Shown here: piece after piece, positions 22,370-34,163 of the stretch | How the letters are laid out: the number at the start of each line of letters is the position of its first letter | Numbering within the stretch: position 1 is the stretch's first letter | From: Schistocephalus solidus | Lineage: Eukaryota; Platyhelminthes; Cestoda; Diphyllobothriidea; Diphyllobothriidae | DNA: 64,000 bases | Reading direction: 5' to 3' | NCBI GenBank assembly: GCA_017591395.1 | Contig: WEDG01003961.1 | Span: 1-64,000, forward strand | The notes under the pieces: generated by a model | The model's input: the letters and a program-made list of their open reading frames with translations, nothing else | Told to the model about the DNA's origin: nothing | Database searches by the model: none | Position numbers and translations under genes: made by a program

Positions 22370-22625
22370 GAGCACCGGAACAATTTGCTTATTATTCTGA
22401 ACCTTAAAACTCCTGCAGGAGTCCATCGTCAGAGATAGCAGCAGCACTTACAGTGGATACAACCCAATCAATAATCACCGACGCAAGTCTGGAGGTAACT
22501 GTACTGGGCTCTGTACGCCGGCGCCAAATCGATACACCGATTGATTCAGTTCCCATCTGAGGGCCCAGCTTCAATCGATTCTCGGTTTGTCTTGGTTCGG
22601 GCCTAAACTGCCCTTGTAAATACGC
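22370..22625 (-). mobile_element. Penelope-like 3' end, minus arm of a back-to-back pair
   Basis: 3' terminal block (GAGCACCGGAACAATTTG...) followed rightward by the antisense of the conserved nuclease end (CGCCAAATCGATACACCGATTG). It corresponds to the same 3' segment as the copies at 13 and 17 kb. It abuts a plus-oriented copy at about 22630. Confidence 0.72.
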
Positions 22626-22635
22626 ATCCTAGACT

Positions 22636-23335
22636 GGAAAAGCATGCTGGAATCGCACCTGCATGAACGTAAATTGGCTGAGCAACGGGGTTACGAATTA
22701 TCGCAAGTTACTGCCCTCACCTACAAAACGGGCCATGAGTTCTAAATTCGCAGCCGTCAGGATAATCGTCCATGCCGGGAAACAGGTGGAGCCGAGAATT
22801 GATCGAAAAAGAGGTCCATGGATGAAAACTCAACCAACTGATGTATCGATTTGGCATCGGCGTACAGGCCTGCAGAGCCATCCGACCAGAGTCAGTGATA
22901 ATTACTTGGTTTTCTACTCCCCTAAAGTGCGCTTTTGCGGCTTTTGAATTTGAGCCACCATTTCTTCCTCCTCCATTTGCATGTTATCTCGTCATATATA
23001 AACAGGTTGGCCCATTTTTTCGCCTTAGATACTGCTAGTTACCATTCTGTTTTATATTAACGCACGATAAGTAGGTATTTTGAAAACGACGCCCGCACCG
23101 CTTTTGAAGAAAATCTGGCGCATTATGTGACGCACGCACGGATGACCGTTCATGATGCCGAAAAGTTGTAGCTTTTTGTTACTACACATCTACTCTCATG
23201 CTTCTGCCTGTTTTGTTGCTCGCTGCTGTTCTCTGACAATGGACCTTACAGGAGTTTGAATGCTCAGAATAATAAAACAAATTGTCTCGTGCATGACCAA
23301 AACTTCTCCTTTGCTCATGCAATCTTCTGGGACTC
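22636..23335 (+). mobile_element. Penelope-like 3' end, plus arm of a back-to-back pair
   Basis: The plus strand encodes fragments of the nuclease end in shifted frames: ...LESHLHERKLAEQRGYELSQ, TYKTGHEF, IIVHAGK and later a MYRFGIGVQACRAIRPESV block. It then ends with the family 3' terminus (CTCAGAATAATAAAACAAATTG...GCAATCTTCTGGGACTCGAA). Both arms of the pair have their 3' ends facing outwards. Confidence 0.72.
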
Positions 23336-24734
23336 GAACCCCTTGCACTTATCGCTGATTTTTACGGCATGAAAGCACACCACGTTCGTGCCTCCCCTGA
23401 ATCAAAAAGTTCCAAATGGGTTGCAAATAGGCAAACCACTTGCCGGGTTATGATGGCAAAAGCGGGTGTTGATGGAGAGACTCGTAGGCGTATACAGTAA
23501 TTTTGAGGTTCATTCTGTCTATCCAGCCCATCACCTACGTGGGTTATCATCTGTTCAAAAGCACAAAACGGATACGCGCAATAACGCAGCTGGCCTATAG
23601 GGCATGTATTTTAACATGTGATGTTCGAAGCGTTAAGGCAGCCGAAGGGCTTGAACGCGTGCGAAACGATCACGATGTGGTTTATCGCAGCAGCTTGAGT
23701 AATAAGGAAGACCCTAGGGCGCTAGGACCTTCAGGCCCAGTTCCGTGGAAGTGGGGACGCCAGTTGGCAGGATTGAAAGTTGGTAGTTGAAAAAGTTGAA
23801 AGTTGGAAGTTGGCCGCTGGACGAGGGCACGTCCGGCGCCACAGCCGTGACCTTCCAAGTCTGAGACCGTGCGGAGTCATAATAGGTGTCATAGAGGTGC
23901 TTAAAAATCTCATAAATAGAAACTTTCTTAAACCGAAAAGATAGCCATTCCTCAAGTGTGAAATTTAAGGAATATATGATTTGTTATCAGATTAGTGCAA
24001 TTAGTCTGCGACTGTCTCTGATTATGGGTTTGAGGGAGAATCCAAAACGTCAGGTCAATAATCTTGCTCCACCGTTCGTATCTTCTTATTCTTCTGAGAA
24101 GAAAGACTCTTCGTTTGCGTTTTCCACAAAATAAATTTGGAATTTAAAGGAGCATCTAAAATCAATAACAAATAAACGCTACTTAATTACTCATTTTTTA
24201 CCGAATTCGGTGTGCTCAGGTGACCGAAAAGGGGGGAACACTCAAATGCCACGCTCCTCGTCTATTATACATATCATGGAGTTGTGTTGCATAAGGATTG
24301 GTATTGCAACCCCCAGCTGAGTAATCTTTCCGAATCGAAAACTCATTTCAGAATTTCGATTTACATTTCATGTTTGACGCGTTTATTTGCAATGCTCCAA
24401 CCATCTAGGAGTTTTTGAATGGCAATAGTTCCCTCACATCAATTCGCTAAGCCCTCAGATCCGATGAGACCGGTGCTCCACCCGGCGTCCCTCGAAAACG
24501 CGATTTTCTTCAATCCACTCTCAAACACCCTATATTCCCCAACCTCGTAAGTGCTGAACCTCTCACGACTGCATGCACGTGCGCACCAGGGTTGTCTGTC
24601 TGATAACTCATATATGGCCTCGTACCGCAATGTCTAACACTCTGGGATGCCCGCTCATGGCGGCCGGACATGCCTCGTCCGGTAGCTAACTTCTTCCATG
24701 CTGTAATGCCTTTTGCGAGTGGCGGCATGACACG
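23336..24734. other. No recognisable gene
   Basis: Contains a short AAAGTTGGTAGTTG-like tandem stretch near 23775-23815 and the repeat shared with 18526-18620. Nothing else supported. Confidence 0.5.
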
Positions 24735-25055
24735 CCTCGCTAAGTTGGGATCACCATTGCCACTTTCTTGTTAGCAGTATAAACGTGGTCCATCGTCCGT
24801 GAACCAGGCGGAATGTGGCCATGGCTTGCATACCATGGTCAGCGGCAGCCACTGCGACAGATTCTACCTCTCGGGTCTCTGCGACTGTACTTGACATCGG
24901 ACTCGGGTGGTGAGATAGGAATGTGCGGTGGACGCACCAGTGCAAGTCTACTATAAATTTAAAATTAATGCACACACACTCACTGTTCCTAAGCCCAAAT
25001 TGTTACGGGCACACGGTGGATATCGTCGTTCGTGGACGATCGAACCGTCCTTTGT
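24735..25055 (+). repeat. GC-rich module B, decayed copy
   Basis: Its right half aligns by eye with the end of module B at 50.9-51.18 kb: CTTGACATCGGACTCGGGTGG..., GTGCAAGTCTACTATAA, ...CACTCACTGTTCC and ...GGTGGATATCGTCGTTCGTGG. Much more diverged than the other copies. Confidence 0.55.
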
Positions 25056-26096
25056 CTTGGCTTAATAACTTTTCAAGGTATGATGCCAAAATGTCATAGA
25101 ATTTCCTGCCAGAATTTTCGATAGGATAGCTTAACAAATTCAAGATTGAATCTACCACGATACTACGCATTATATAGGTGATCAGTAGCCCTCCCATCGT
25201 ATGGCCTCAAAAGGTATTCTGCCGTCGTCAGCCTCGTTATCACCGGCTCTGGGGAACCCATATGCTAAGGAGAGGGGCACCAATCGCTGGGTACAAATGG
25301 ATGCGCGATGTGTCATACGAAGAAGTGTACCAGTGATCGCCGCGGTGACCACACCAAACAACCTTTAGCATGCAGTTGGTAGAAATTTCTGTAGTTGGCT
25401 AAAGCAGCTGTTTCCACGCTATTAGGACTTGAAAAACGTGTTAGCATTCAAAAATTGAGTATCATCATGCATTGCTGCGCCTAATACATGCTGAAGATTA
25501 CTAGAGGTTACTTCCAAGTTCTTGAACCTCGCCACCCAGGAGATCTCGTAGATGAGTTAATAGAGTTAGTCGCCAGCACCCGATAGAACCAAGAAGGATT
25601 CTGCTTTAAATGTTTTATTATGATGACCTTGACGAGTTAGGGACTTTGCAGCGCCTGGAGTACGCGCCAATGTCAAGACTTGAACTGTGCGGACTACCGG
25701 GAAAATAATCATGATCCCAACAGGCCAGTAGCGCTCAGACTCCGACCTCTTTATTAACGGTGTCAAAAGGCGTTGGTGTCGAGTCATCAGTCTGGGGGCT
25801 GTAGTCGGCGGCCATCATTTGCGTCAGTCACTTTATTTGCTCTGGGGCTCAAATAAGTCAAAGATCACTGACTCATCACGCAGGCGACTAGCGCAAACCA
25901 CTCACCCGATTCCAGGCGTGCTGACCTGCGGCCACTCTACCAACGCTCAGCTCAAGCACAAAGTGCGTGCAAAACCCGTCGCTGCCGCTCGGCTACTGGA
26001 ACCGAACACACCACTCGGACAGTTCGGCGCATGCCGAAGGGCAGTCTCGACCATCACAAAAGATTTCCGCCATATGCCGATAGATGGGTGCAGGGT
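25056..26096. other. No recognisable gene
   Basis: No domain or known repeat seen. Confidence 0.5.
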
Positions 26097-26470
26097 CAGT
26101 TCAACCGTTGTAATCCGATAATGTCCACCGTATGCTCCACAAAGGGTGGTGCAGGGACGGTGACGTGAGCGTTATTAGTTTTAAGTGATAGTAGATTTGC
26201 ACTGTATATACTGCACTCTCTCTTCCCTTACCCGCCTGTGCCCAATGTCAAGATATAGTCAAAGAAGACCAGAGGTGGGGTCAGACACATGTGAAGCATC
26301 TCCCACGGAGGTAGAGAGCGAAGTGCGGCATGAGCCTGCGCCTACGCGATGCCCATGTTGAGGCACGGCACCATGTTTAGGAATTTGTCATGGGACCTCA
26401 TCCCAAATAGCGGCTGCTATGCGGATTTGCCCCCGCCCCTGTTGGTTCAGCGCATCTACCATGCAGCCCG
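26097..26470 (-). repeat. GC-rich module B (minus)
   Basis: Carries the signature ATGTCCACCGTATGCTCCAC, GGTGGTGCAGGGACGGTGA, AGTGATAGTAGATTTGCACT and CCGCCTGTGCCCAATGTCAAG. Homologous, inverted, to the ends of modules at 45.2 and 51.1 kb. The homology fades to the right into GC-rich sequence up to about 26700. Confidence 0.75.
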
Positions 26471-26889
26471 TGTAGGGGAGCACACGGAGTGCAGGGTAAA
26501 ACAGCACACACCACCTGGATAACGCGAACTCCACGCACATGGTCTAAAGCTGCACGTATCGCGCGTCCCACATCCACAGTCAGGTTCCCGGTCAATCCAG
26601 GCTATCCAAAGCAAGCCAATCAACGTCAAGGCCGACTCCGGACAGGCTCGCGCGCAAGATGCTGTGACGCATGCCTCTCTCATGGTCAAGACGCCTGCTC
26701 TCGCGGTGCCGTATGTCAGCGCCTTTCAGACATATTTTCTCTAATCTTTCTATACTAAATAAATAAATTATCCTTCCGATTGGCGTTCAACAATTCCTCT
26801 TCCATTTCGGGTCTCAGTAGCTGTGATCTCCACTACTAGCTTAGGCTACCGAGACAAACTTATTGCTTAAAAATCTATTAGAGCAGTTG

Positions 26890-27260
26890 AGTCAAGATCT
26901 TTTCGACCATCGTAGTCCGACCATGTCCACCGTATGCTCCACAGAAGAGTGATGCAGGGACGGTGACTTGCTGCGTGATTAAGTTTAAAGTGATAGTAGA
27001 CTTGCGCTGCATCCACCGCACTCTCTCCTCCTCCCCACCTATGCCCGGTTTCAAGCAGAGTCAAGAAGATCGGAAATGGGAGAGGAGGAGAGGTGGCTAA
27101 CTACAGCCGGGACCCCTAGGACCTAGCCGCCCCAAGGCGTGCCACCACACTGCTCCCATGTTCAGCATTTTGTTATGGGAGCGCAACCCGAATAACGCCC
27201 GCCATGCCTGATGTGGTCTCCGTGTTGGTTCAACGCATCTACCACCTGGCCCGTTTAAAA
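26890..27260 (-). repeat. GC-rich module B (minus), second copy
   Basis: Same signature order as the copy 800 bases upstream (GTAGTCCGACCATGTCCACC ... GGTTTCAAGCAGAGTCAAGAAG ...) and the same orientation. Confidence 0.75.
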
Positions 27261-27433
27261 GCGCCAATATATTGCTTAACGCCATAAGTAAGTGCCTGGT
27301 CTGATGTATAGACAAAAGTAATTTGATTTTCAAATTTGGGCACCTCTTCTGACCAACCCATGCACCGAGTTTTTAATAGCGCACATGCTGACAACCGGGT
27401 GTTTGGGAACCACTCAAAGTTTTTGTAGTAAAA

Positions 27434-29345
27434 ATAAAACTCAGTTCCAGTTATATTAAAGGGGAAAGATAGGCGAACGCCTGAGCTCCTATTGGTTAAA
27501 AAGTGGCTAAGAAAACATCGGTACACAAAGAAAATTGAAAAGACGTTTCCATAATGATATGGGAAAAACAAGCAGCCATCGACTAGTCTACAAATCACAT
27601 TTAAAAGACTACTCAAATATTTTGAGTAGTATAGTTACATGAAATTGACATAGGTTTGATAAGCGTCGAGTTTGCGCTTAAAGGAATTCACGGTGGTAGG
27701 TAGAACAACATCCGCGAGTGGAGTGTTCCACGCTGCAACCACTTTGTTACTGAAGAAGTACTTGCGTTCATCGACCCTTGTGCGTAGTTTTAAAGGGTGA
27801 CCTCGCAAGGTAGGCGTGTTTGTCAGATTGAAAAATCATTGGGAATAAAGCAACCGTCCAGGCCATTCGTAATGCGAAAGGTTAGTATGAGATCTCCTCG
27901 TAGTTGCCTGTAGGGAAGGGGAAAAAGGTTGAGGGTAGATAGTCTGTTTTCATAGGTTAGTGTTCGCAGGCCTTTAGTCTTTTTTTCGGCCGCCTCTGGA
28001 CTTTATCTAAGACGGTACTTTCCTTGATAGTCCAAGGTCTCCATGCCTGTATGGTATGTTCTAGGTTCGGCCGCACGAAGCTTCTAAATATTTTGGAGAA
28101 ATTGTCTTCGTAAAATCCCATAGAGGTGTGCCTGATGACTAACAATACAGACATGGCTGATTTGGTCACCTTCGTGCAGTTCAGTGTTGGTTTGAGTGAC
28201 GATGACTGTGAACTGGTTGCAGTGGTGTACCATTTAGGAAGTATTTTCTCGGGCTGGAGGCTGCACAGCGGCCAATTTGAAGAAAATTGCACTTACATAC
28301 ATTGAATGGCATAATCCAGCGCTTTGACCAGTCCTCGAGCCTGTTCAAGCTCAGTTGCAGATGGTCTTCGTCTGCCGTATTGTCAACAACTTTCCATAGT
28401 TTTATGTCGTCAGCGAACAGCAGGACAACACAGTCTAGGTCCCTGAAAAAAACATTGATTAACAAAAGGAATAATTTGGGGCCTTTAACTGGGCCCTGTG
28501 GAATGCCACTCACCACAGTTACTTCTGGGGACTGCTGGTGTCCGACTTGCACTCTTTGGGACCGTCCAATCAAAATGTTCTGGAAGCTTCCATGAATTCC
28601 TACGCTGCGCAGTGTATGCAGGAGACGTTGGTGAGGAACGCTGTTGAAGGCCTTTTGGAAGTCGATGTAAATCGCATGCACCATTTTTACAGCGTCGCGT
28701 GCTTTGTTTTAGCGTTCAAGTGAGAAAGTAGTCTCGTAATACAAGACCTACCACTGCGAAAGCCGTGTTGGCTATCAAAGAGGATGTGATTTCGCTCGAG
28801 AAACTTCATCAACGCTTTCTTGATTATTTTCTCCATGCTTTTGCAACAAATGGAGATAAGGCTCAGAGGTCTGGAGTTATTCGCATACGCTTGGCTTCCA
28901 TTCTTGGATAGCGGATTGATGGTTGCGGTCTTCCAATCGGAGGGTAGACACCCAGTAGCAAACGATGCCTGGAAGAGTAAGGCTAGCGGTTTGGCCATTT
29001 CAGAAGCTAGCTCCTTCAACAGCTTAGCCGGGGTTGCATCGGGGCCTGGAGGGGTCGACTGTTTCAGTTTTAGCAACTCTTCCAGAATGATTTCTTCGGT
29101 GAAGTGGACTGTTTCCATAGAAGACATTACCTCGCCATCACAAATGGGTGGGAAAATCCAGTTTCTGTTGTCACGATGGACCGGAAGAACTGAGAAAGAT
29201 GTTCAGCCTTATCCCTATCCTCTGAAATGTCCGCGCCCACAGTCCGCAATAGTGGGATTGGATCCTTGTTTCGCGTGCTCTGCCTTATGTAACTGTGAAG
29301 GACTTTGGGATCAACCATGGCACGGTTCAACAGATCCTCTTCGAA
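27434..29345 (-). mobile_element. 5'-truncated CR1-like LINE
   Basis: The 3' end at 27434 has the family tail (CTCAGTTCCAGTT, then AGGCGAACGCCTGAGCTCC, inverted). The minus strand then encodes a reverse transcriptase in pieces. 29330-29127 gives VLHSYIRQSTRNKDPIPLL. 29127-28690 gives STPPGPDATPAKLLKELA, SRPLSLISICCKSMEKIIKK and QHGFRSGRSC. 28684-28181 gives VHAIYIDFQKAFNSVPHQRL, GIPQGPVKGP and LLFADDIKLWK. 28292-27957 gives the C-terminal FVRPNLEHTIQAWRPW. The catalytic YADD-equivalent reads FADD. At least two frameshifts break it; the endonuclease and ORF1 are missing. It is clearly diverged from the pair at 51-61 kb. Confidence 0.88.
28181..29330 (-). pseudogene. CR1-like reverse transcriptase, broken
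   Basis: Coding remnant of the LINE above, covering reverse transcriptase motifs 0 to 5 in order. The GIPQGPVKGPKLF block is a variant of GVPQGSVLGPILF. Frame changes near 28700 and 29127 rule out a functional product. Confidence 0.85.
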
Positions 29346-30329
29346 GACCCGTTATCCTTAGGATGTTTATCACTTCATTACAGAAAGATCCCGAGTTCCC
29401 CACCTTAGGTCGATTCAAAATATCTAATTCTTCAATTAACGAGTTCGTCTACACACTTTCCGAGACTGGAGTATTGTGTGTACTGTTCAAATTTTACGTC
29501 CTGGACGCGCGTTCATAAACCCAATGTGTATATGTCCAACGTCCACTCTAATTGACCGTGGACCCCATGTGGCCTGAATTAACGTCATCCCCATTTTACT
29601 TTCCGTTACTGATAGCTGGCAGGCCAGACGATGGCGCGCATCGTCAACGTTTATTTGTTTAGCTAGTTACTCCTAGCAACCTAGGCAACACGCAGGCCGA
29701 TCTGACGTTGACTGGTCTTTGTCTTGGTATCCGCGTCACGTGCAGGTTTATCCGTTCCTGATTGTAACCGAGGTTAACCGTTTCAGTGTCGTAAAGAGGC
29801 AAGTTACGCTTCCTCTGCGTAACGTGGGTTGCAACCTGTGAGTTAGGGTCTAGGTTCAGGTCGGCACCGCTACCTCTACAGTTGGAGCTGTCGGTTGTTC
29901 ACTCTGACGTCGCTGCCCTCTCCTCAGCTGCATTGGCATAATACATAAGAGTTTACCCCCTTTATATTAGGAATGTGGTCTCGCGGACGCATCGCCTTCC
30001 AGTGGAGTGTTACTTCAGATCTGTCAACGATTTCTAGTTAAAGCAGTCTCGGATAAACTTTTAACTTACCGAATACTGCGGCGTAATTTTATCGGATTGA
30101 CTTTCAAATTTTGGTTCTTCTGGGGTTACTCGATCCCTTTAAATATCCCTTGACGCTGAAAAGTTTCTGAAGGTAAAGTTCGTCCCTGTTGAGGGCCGTC
30201 ATGCTTCAATGAATTTTTATTCACTGGTCAAGCTTGCATACTCAATTCTCTTTGGTAGTTTAATATCCGCAGCACACTGCTCCGTTTCCTTTAGAACCTC
30301 ATCAGCCCCTGGCTGCAGGTTAGTATGGT
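29346..30329. other. No recognisable gene
   Basis: Nothing beyond short open frames. The right end leads into the fold-back repeat. Confidence 0.5.
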
Positions 30330-30930
30330 GACTAATGGTCCTGCAGATCCACTTGGTAGTTACTTGATGGTATGCTTGCTGAAACAGTAGGAATGACCAT
30401 TATTACTCTGGCTGGTATTCTTTTGGCAGTAATGGAGAAATGTTAGGGGGTTTGTTTGGGTAGTTTAGAATTAAGTAACTTTGGGAATAGAGGTGTGGGG
30501 TTAGGTTTCGGGGTGTTTGGTTAGGAATTTGTGTTTAGGATTGGGGCCTGCGAATTGGGTATGGGTCTATGGCTAAGACAAACTACTAACCCACACGTCT
30601 TACCCTAACATCCCGACAATTAATCCTACTTACTAATCCTAAATACTTATCCCAACTCAAAACCCATACCTGCAGCCGGGAACCAAATCCCAAATTTTGC
30701 AAGCACAGCCCTGGACCTAAAAATCTTACCACGTTGTCCCAATCCTTAACACCCGATCCCTAGCCCAACACCCTTAAACCTAACTCCATACCCCTGTTCC
30801 TATAATCACGTAGTTCTAAACTTTCCAACCGAAACCCAAACCCCTGTCTATTACTGCCCAGGGGAATTCAAACCAGAACAATAATGGCTACTGAAATCGT
30901 TTGTGTACGCACGACATTAGGTAACCATGT
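30330..30930. repeat. Imperfect fold-back (inverted) repeat
   Basis: A left arm, G/T-rich with GGGGTTAGG-like words, pairs with a right arm that is C/A-rich with CCTAACC-like words. For example GACCATTATTACTCTGGCTG ... GGCAGTAATGGAGAAATG at 30390-30440 matches the complement of CTATTACTGCCC ... CCAGAACAATAATGGCTAC at 30848-30895. The centre is near 30600. A weaker partial repeat of the right arm continues to about 31130. Confidence 0.7.
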
Positions 30931-32145
30931 GGTAATCGCGGCCCCCAATCCTAAACCCAAATGCCTACCCCTGTTCCTCTAAACTTACTCCCATACCCCT
31001 ATTCGGAAAATTACCTAATTCTTAACTGCCTAGCCGAATCACATAACCCTGTTCGTAACTGCCCAACATCCAGCGTAATCAGGACTACTCGAACCGTTTC
31101 GGTGAGCAAGGCAACCACCACGTGGGGCTGCAGAATCATATTTTAGCATGTTTTCTATTAAAACGGATATCCAAGTTGGGTTGTTATATTGATTATCGTG
31201 CCGCGTAAATGCAAACTGTTTCAGTCACGCCAGATTGCCGGCTTTATAATGCGCTTCTTTATGGCCGTCTGAAGCAACCACATCCAGTAAAAGGGTGCTG
31301 TTTATGCGGTATAGTGTTTTCCCACTGATTTTTGATGTCCTTCTAGATTCATATGTTTTTTAGAAAAAATCCACAAAGGTATCTTTTCTTATGCTCGAGT
31401 AAGTTGCGTCTTCTATACATTTTATACTTAAAGAAGCGGTATTTTTAGGTTTTAACATAGTTTGCAATCATGAGCCTTTTAAAACGGTAAAATATCCAAT
31501 CAAATAGCATAGTGTCTGTCCGTTTATTAATGGTCCCAAGTCCTTATGGTTTGCATACAATGCAAAATTTTATGAGCTCTAGATAGTATCTATTTAAAAG
31601 CATAGAAAGCTGAATTATTTGCTTTAGATGGAAAGTGTGCAACATGTAGTTTAAAAAATCTGAGTGAAAGTTCACCGGCAAGTCAGGTTCGAAATGATTC
31701 GGGAATTGAAAAAAAATGTTAAGTCCCAAAACCTTTGAGTATTAAATTTGAAGAAGACGTGAGTTGATAAACTATGCCTGAATTTTAAGGTCTTTCTCGA
31801 TCAATTGAACCGTTGCATTATAGATAAGTCACTTTTACCGAGTGTGGTCGGAAATAAGTGCATTCGAAAGCCTGCAATCTGCCTTGATTTAAATATCTTG
31901 GGTTTATGCGGCATGCTAATCAATATTACAATCCCAACCAAGTCGACCGTGCATTTCAAAACACACTTCAGAATCTCAGTTAAAATTTTATGAGATGCGT
32001 GACCTACTACATATTTTGTCGTTTCTTAGATTTTTATCCTTTCTAAAGGCTTTACGCTTTTCTCTCATACACCTTTGAAAGTTGGGTATCACTCATTTGC
32101 AGAAATTTCATTGAACAGTCTTTTTTTCGTTTCATTATTTTTTGC
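30931..32145. other. No recognisable gene
   Basis: The left part is the decayed second right-arm copy of the fold-back repeat (to about 31130). The remainder is AT-rich without identifiable features. Confidence 0.5.
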
Positions 32146-32170
32146 TTGTTCATTTGTCATCAATACAACG

Positions 32171-33069
32171 CCTTAATTTCAAGATTACCCTTACTCGTAG
32201 CGGCGACTCGGCCGTCGCAGGTAGAACAACTAACGTGGCTAGCCAATGGCGCACACTTTCCCTGCCACCGCCCACAGATCTGCATCCACGCCATCTCGGC
32301 CACAGACTCCCGCACGCACTCCCCGTATGTTCAGGGGGAGACGCTCAGCAGCGAAACTCCAGTACCGCCCTACAGAGACATCCATTTGCCAGTGCCCGAG
32401 CCACCGCTACTCCTCGATATCAGTGCCGTCCACGCTGGCAGCCCTCCTTCCTCGAGGTGCCAATCCCGCCTCGACCCATCGCGCTCATCGACCCACCAGC
32501 TTACATCGACATTTCTCCATGCAAACGACGCCGCAAGATTATTCAAATCGCCGTTCGCGACCGTTCCCGTGCGCTGTTGGGTGGAGGAAAACGAGGAAAC
32601 AGCCCAGGCAAACAACAACGTGGACTCGGCGCTGGAAGCCGGCTCCCCATCAGTCCGGGTGCCACATCGGGAGGTGCCTCCAACCGAACGCTCAGTAACG
32701 ACGTGGGAAAGTCTATCCGCCCGGTCGCAACGACTCGGCTTCCACAAACTTGCTCAGCGACTGCGAGCACAGCGGAACGCGGTGTTCTCACGGAACCAAC
32801 GCGCCAGTTTTCCATCCTTTCAAGGGATGTCATGTCAGGACCAGGAATCGTCTACAAGAACCGTTTCCTTCACTCCGCCAGCACGCCTGGCGCGCGAATC
32901 CGCAGCAAGTCCGCCTCCTCATTTTCCTTCCTCTCGACGGTACGTCAGCGTCCCCGACACGGCCACCAAGAGAGCAGTCAGTCCGGAGTTGGAAGTAATC
33001 AGTCCAATGCCATTAGCTGTTCATGCATGGATCGTTCCCAACGACTCTCCAGTATCTCCAGCAAGCCTG
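32171..33069 (+). CDS. Candidate exon of an unrecognised Pro/Ser-rich protein
   Basis: A GC-richer island about 0.9 kb long in AT-rich surroundings stays open in two frames. The frame with GAG/GAC codons and Trp (blocks LTWLANGAHFPCHRPQICIH, VPPYRDIHLPVPEPPLLLDI, CWVEENEETAQANNNVDSAL, SPELEVISPMPLAVHAWIVP) looks real; the other is Arg/Ser/Pro-rich and looks like its shadow. It ends ...SPASL before GTACGT (phase 0). The acceptor is uncertain, at AATTTCAAG near 32184 or TTACTCGTAG near 32200. The product is mostly disordered; no domain recognised. Confidence 0.4.
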
Positions 33070-33256
33070 GTACGTATTTCTGCCGTCTAGCCTTTTTAAT
33101 TCTCCTTTTAAGCACACTGAACCTGTGACTGTGACGGGGTGTGGATGCTAGGGAACTCTGACGGTTTTTTTGACCAAACGAACACCAGACGACCCTTACC
33201 TGAGCCAATATAGCCGTATGTTGTCTAACTTGCGACCTTTTCGCTATTTATTATAG

Positions 33257-33508
33257 TTTGTCATTTTTTGAACCTTTCCATGAACTTGAAAGCAAACTGT
33301 GGCCACAGGGTGAAGTTAGGCCATTTTACTGCCATAAATAGCTTGTCTGTCGATGACGCTTCATCGGTAGATTGGAGGGGACTTATTATGGTCAGGTCAC
33401 ATACAGTTGACGTCTATGGGTCAAAAGTCATTGCAGGACGGACGACGCGCGTTGTTCTTTACCTTAAACCTAAAGGCCAGTCCTTGCAGGCGGTCGATAG
33501 CATATAGC
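33257..33508 (+). CDS. Weak candidate exon, unrecognised
   Basis: A TTTATTATAG acceptor and about 83 open codons (NLSMNLKANCGHRVKLGHFT ... VDWRGLIMVRSHTVDVYGSK ... RVVLYLKPKGQSLQAV) ending at a stop. The composition is protein-like, but no clear donor is present and its phase does not fit the preceding candidate exon. Confidence 0.22.
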
Positions 33509-33814
33509 AATTAAAATGTTTACCGGCCAACGTATTCCAACTTTCATTCAAAGTCAGCTGGAGCTAGTGTGGTGGGGAAAAGATAACTATGTAGGTAATC
33601 ACAAGTGAACTTTGGCTATTGATTGACGCAAAGCCTTTAAAGACGTCGTTTGTGCATCGGGTGACTTTCCCTTCTACTGTGTAGCTGCAATGAATTTGAT
33701 GACAATAAGGAAAAGTATATCAACATATTTACCTCCCACGTGACCACACGTCCAACCTTAGACGTCACGGGGAGTAAACCCCTCTGAATGCGTCCACCGT
33801 GTCAACTTTTTCAG

Positions 33815-34163
33815 TTGCATCAAAGGCGACGAAAACGCCGACGGCAGCGGAAGGCGGAAGTCAGAGTTCCGAGGCAACGTGCCCTCAAATGCACGACACA
33901 GGAGGAGACACGAACAGATGTCAACAACACTTCCCCGTCCTGCAAAGAATTGTGTCTGCTACATTACGGGAACAAGTGGCACCCAAGCAGCAATCACAAG
34001 AGCCCTCGATCCGGCCCGCCCAGCGCTCAGACGAAGACAGCTGCGCCCAACAGCCACGAGAGCAGTGGCAACTGAAATTCCGATTCCATCCCAATGACGT
34101 TCCTGTTGTGAGCCCCGATGTCAAATCCAATTCGTCTAGCATTTATCAAGATCGGGTCCTCAG
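33815..34163 (+). CDS. Candidate exon of an unrecognised low-complexity protein
   Basis: An ACTTTTTCAG acceptor and a CAG|GTAAAT donor. The open frame (VASKATKTPTAAEGGSQSSE ... FPVLQRIVSATLREQVAPKQ ... WQLKFRFHPNDVPVVSPDVK) is Ser/Gln/Thr-rich. Its entry phase does not match the phase-0 end of the exon at 33069, so either an intervening exon exists or the two are not joined. No domain recognised. Confidence 0.38.

Noticed and set aside
30430..30850. Interstitial telomere
   Set aside because: GGTTAGG-like words are frequent but there is no perfect TTAGGG array, and the stretch forms an inverted repeat.
32142..33128. The longest frame of the 32 kb island as the true reading
   Set aside because: It is Arg/Ser/Pro-rich with few acidic residues, as expected of a shadow. 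The frame starting four bases later has a more natural composition. Its donor phase would fit the 33.8 kb exon better, so I hold this only at moderate confidence.
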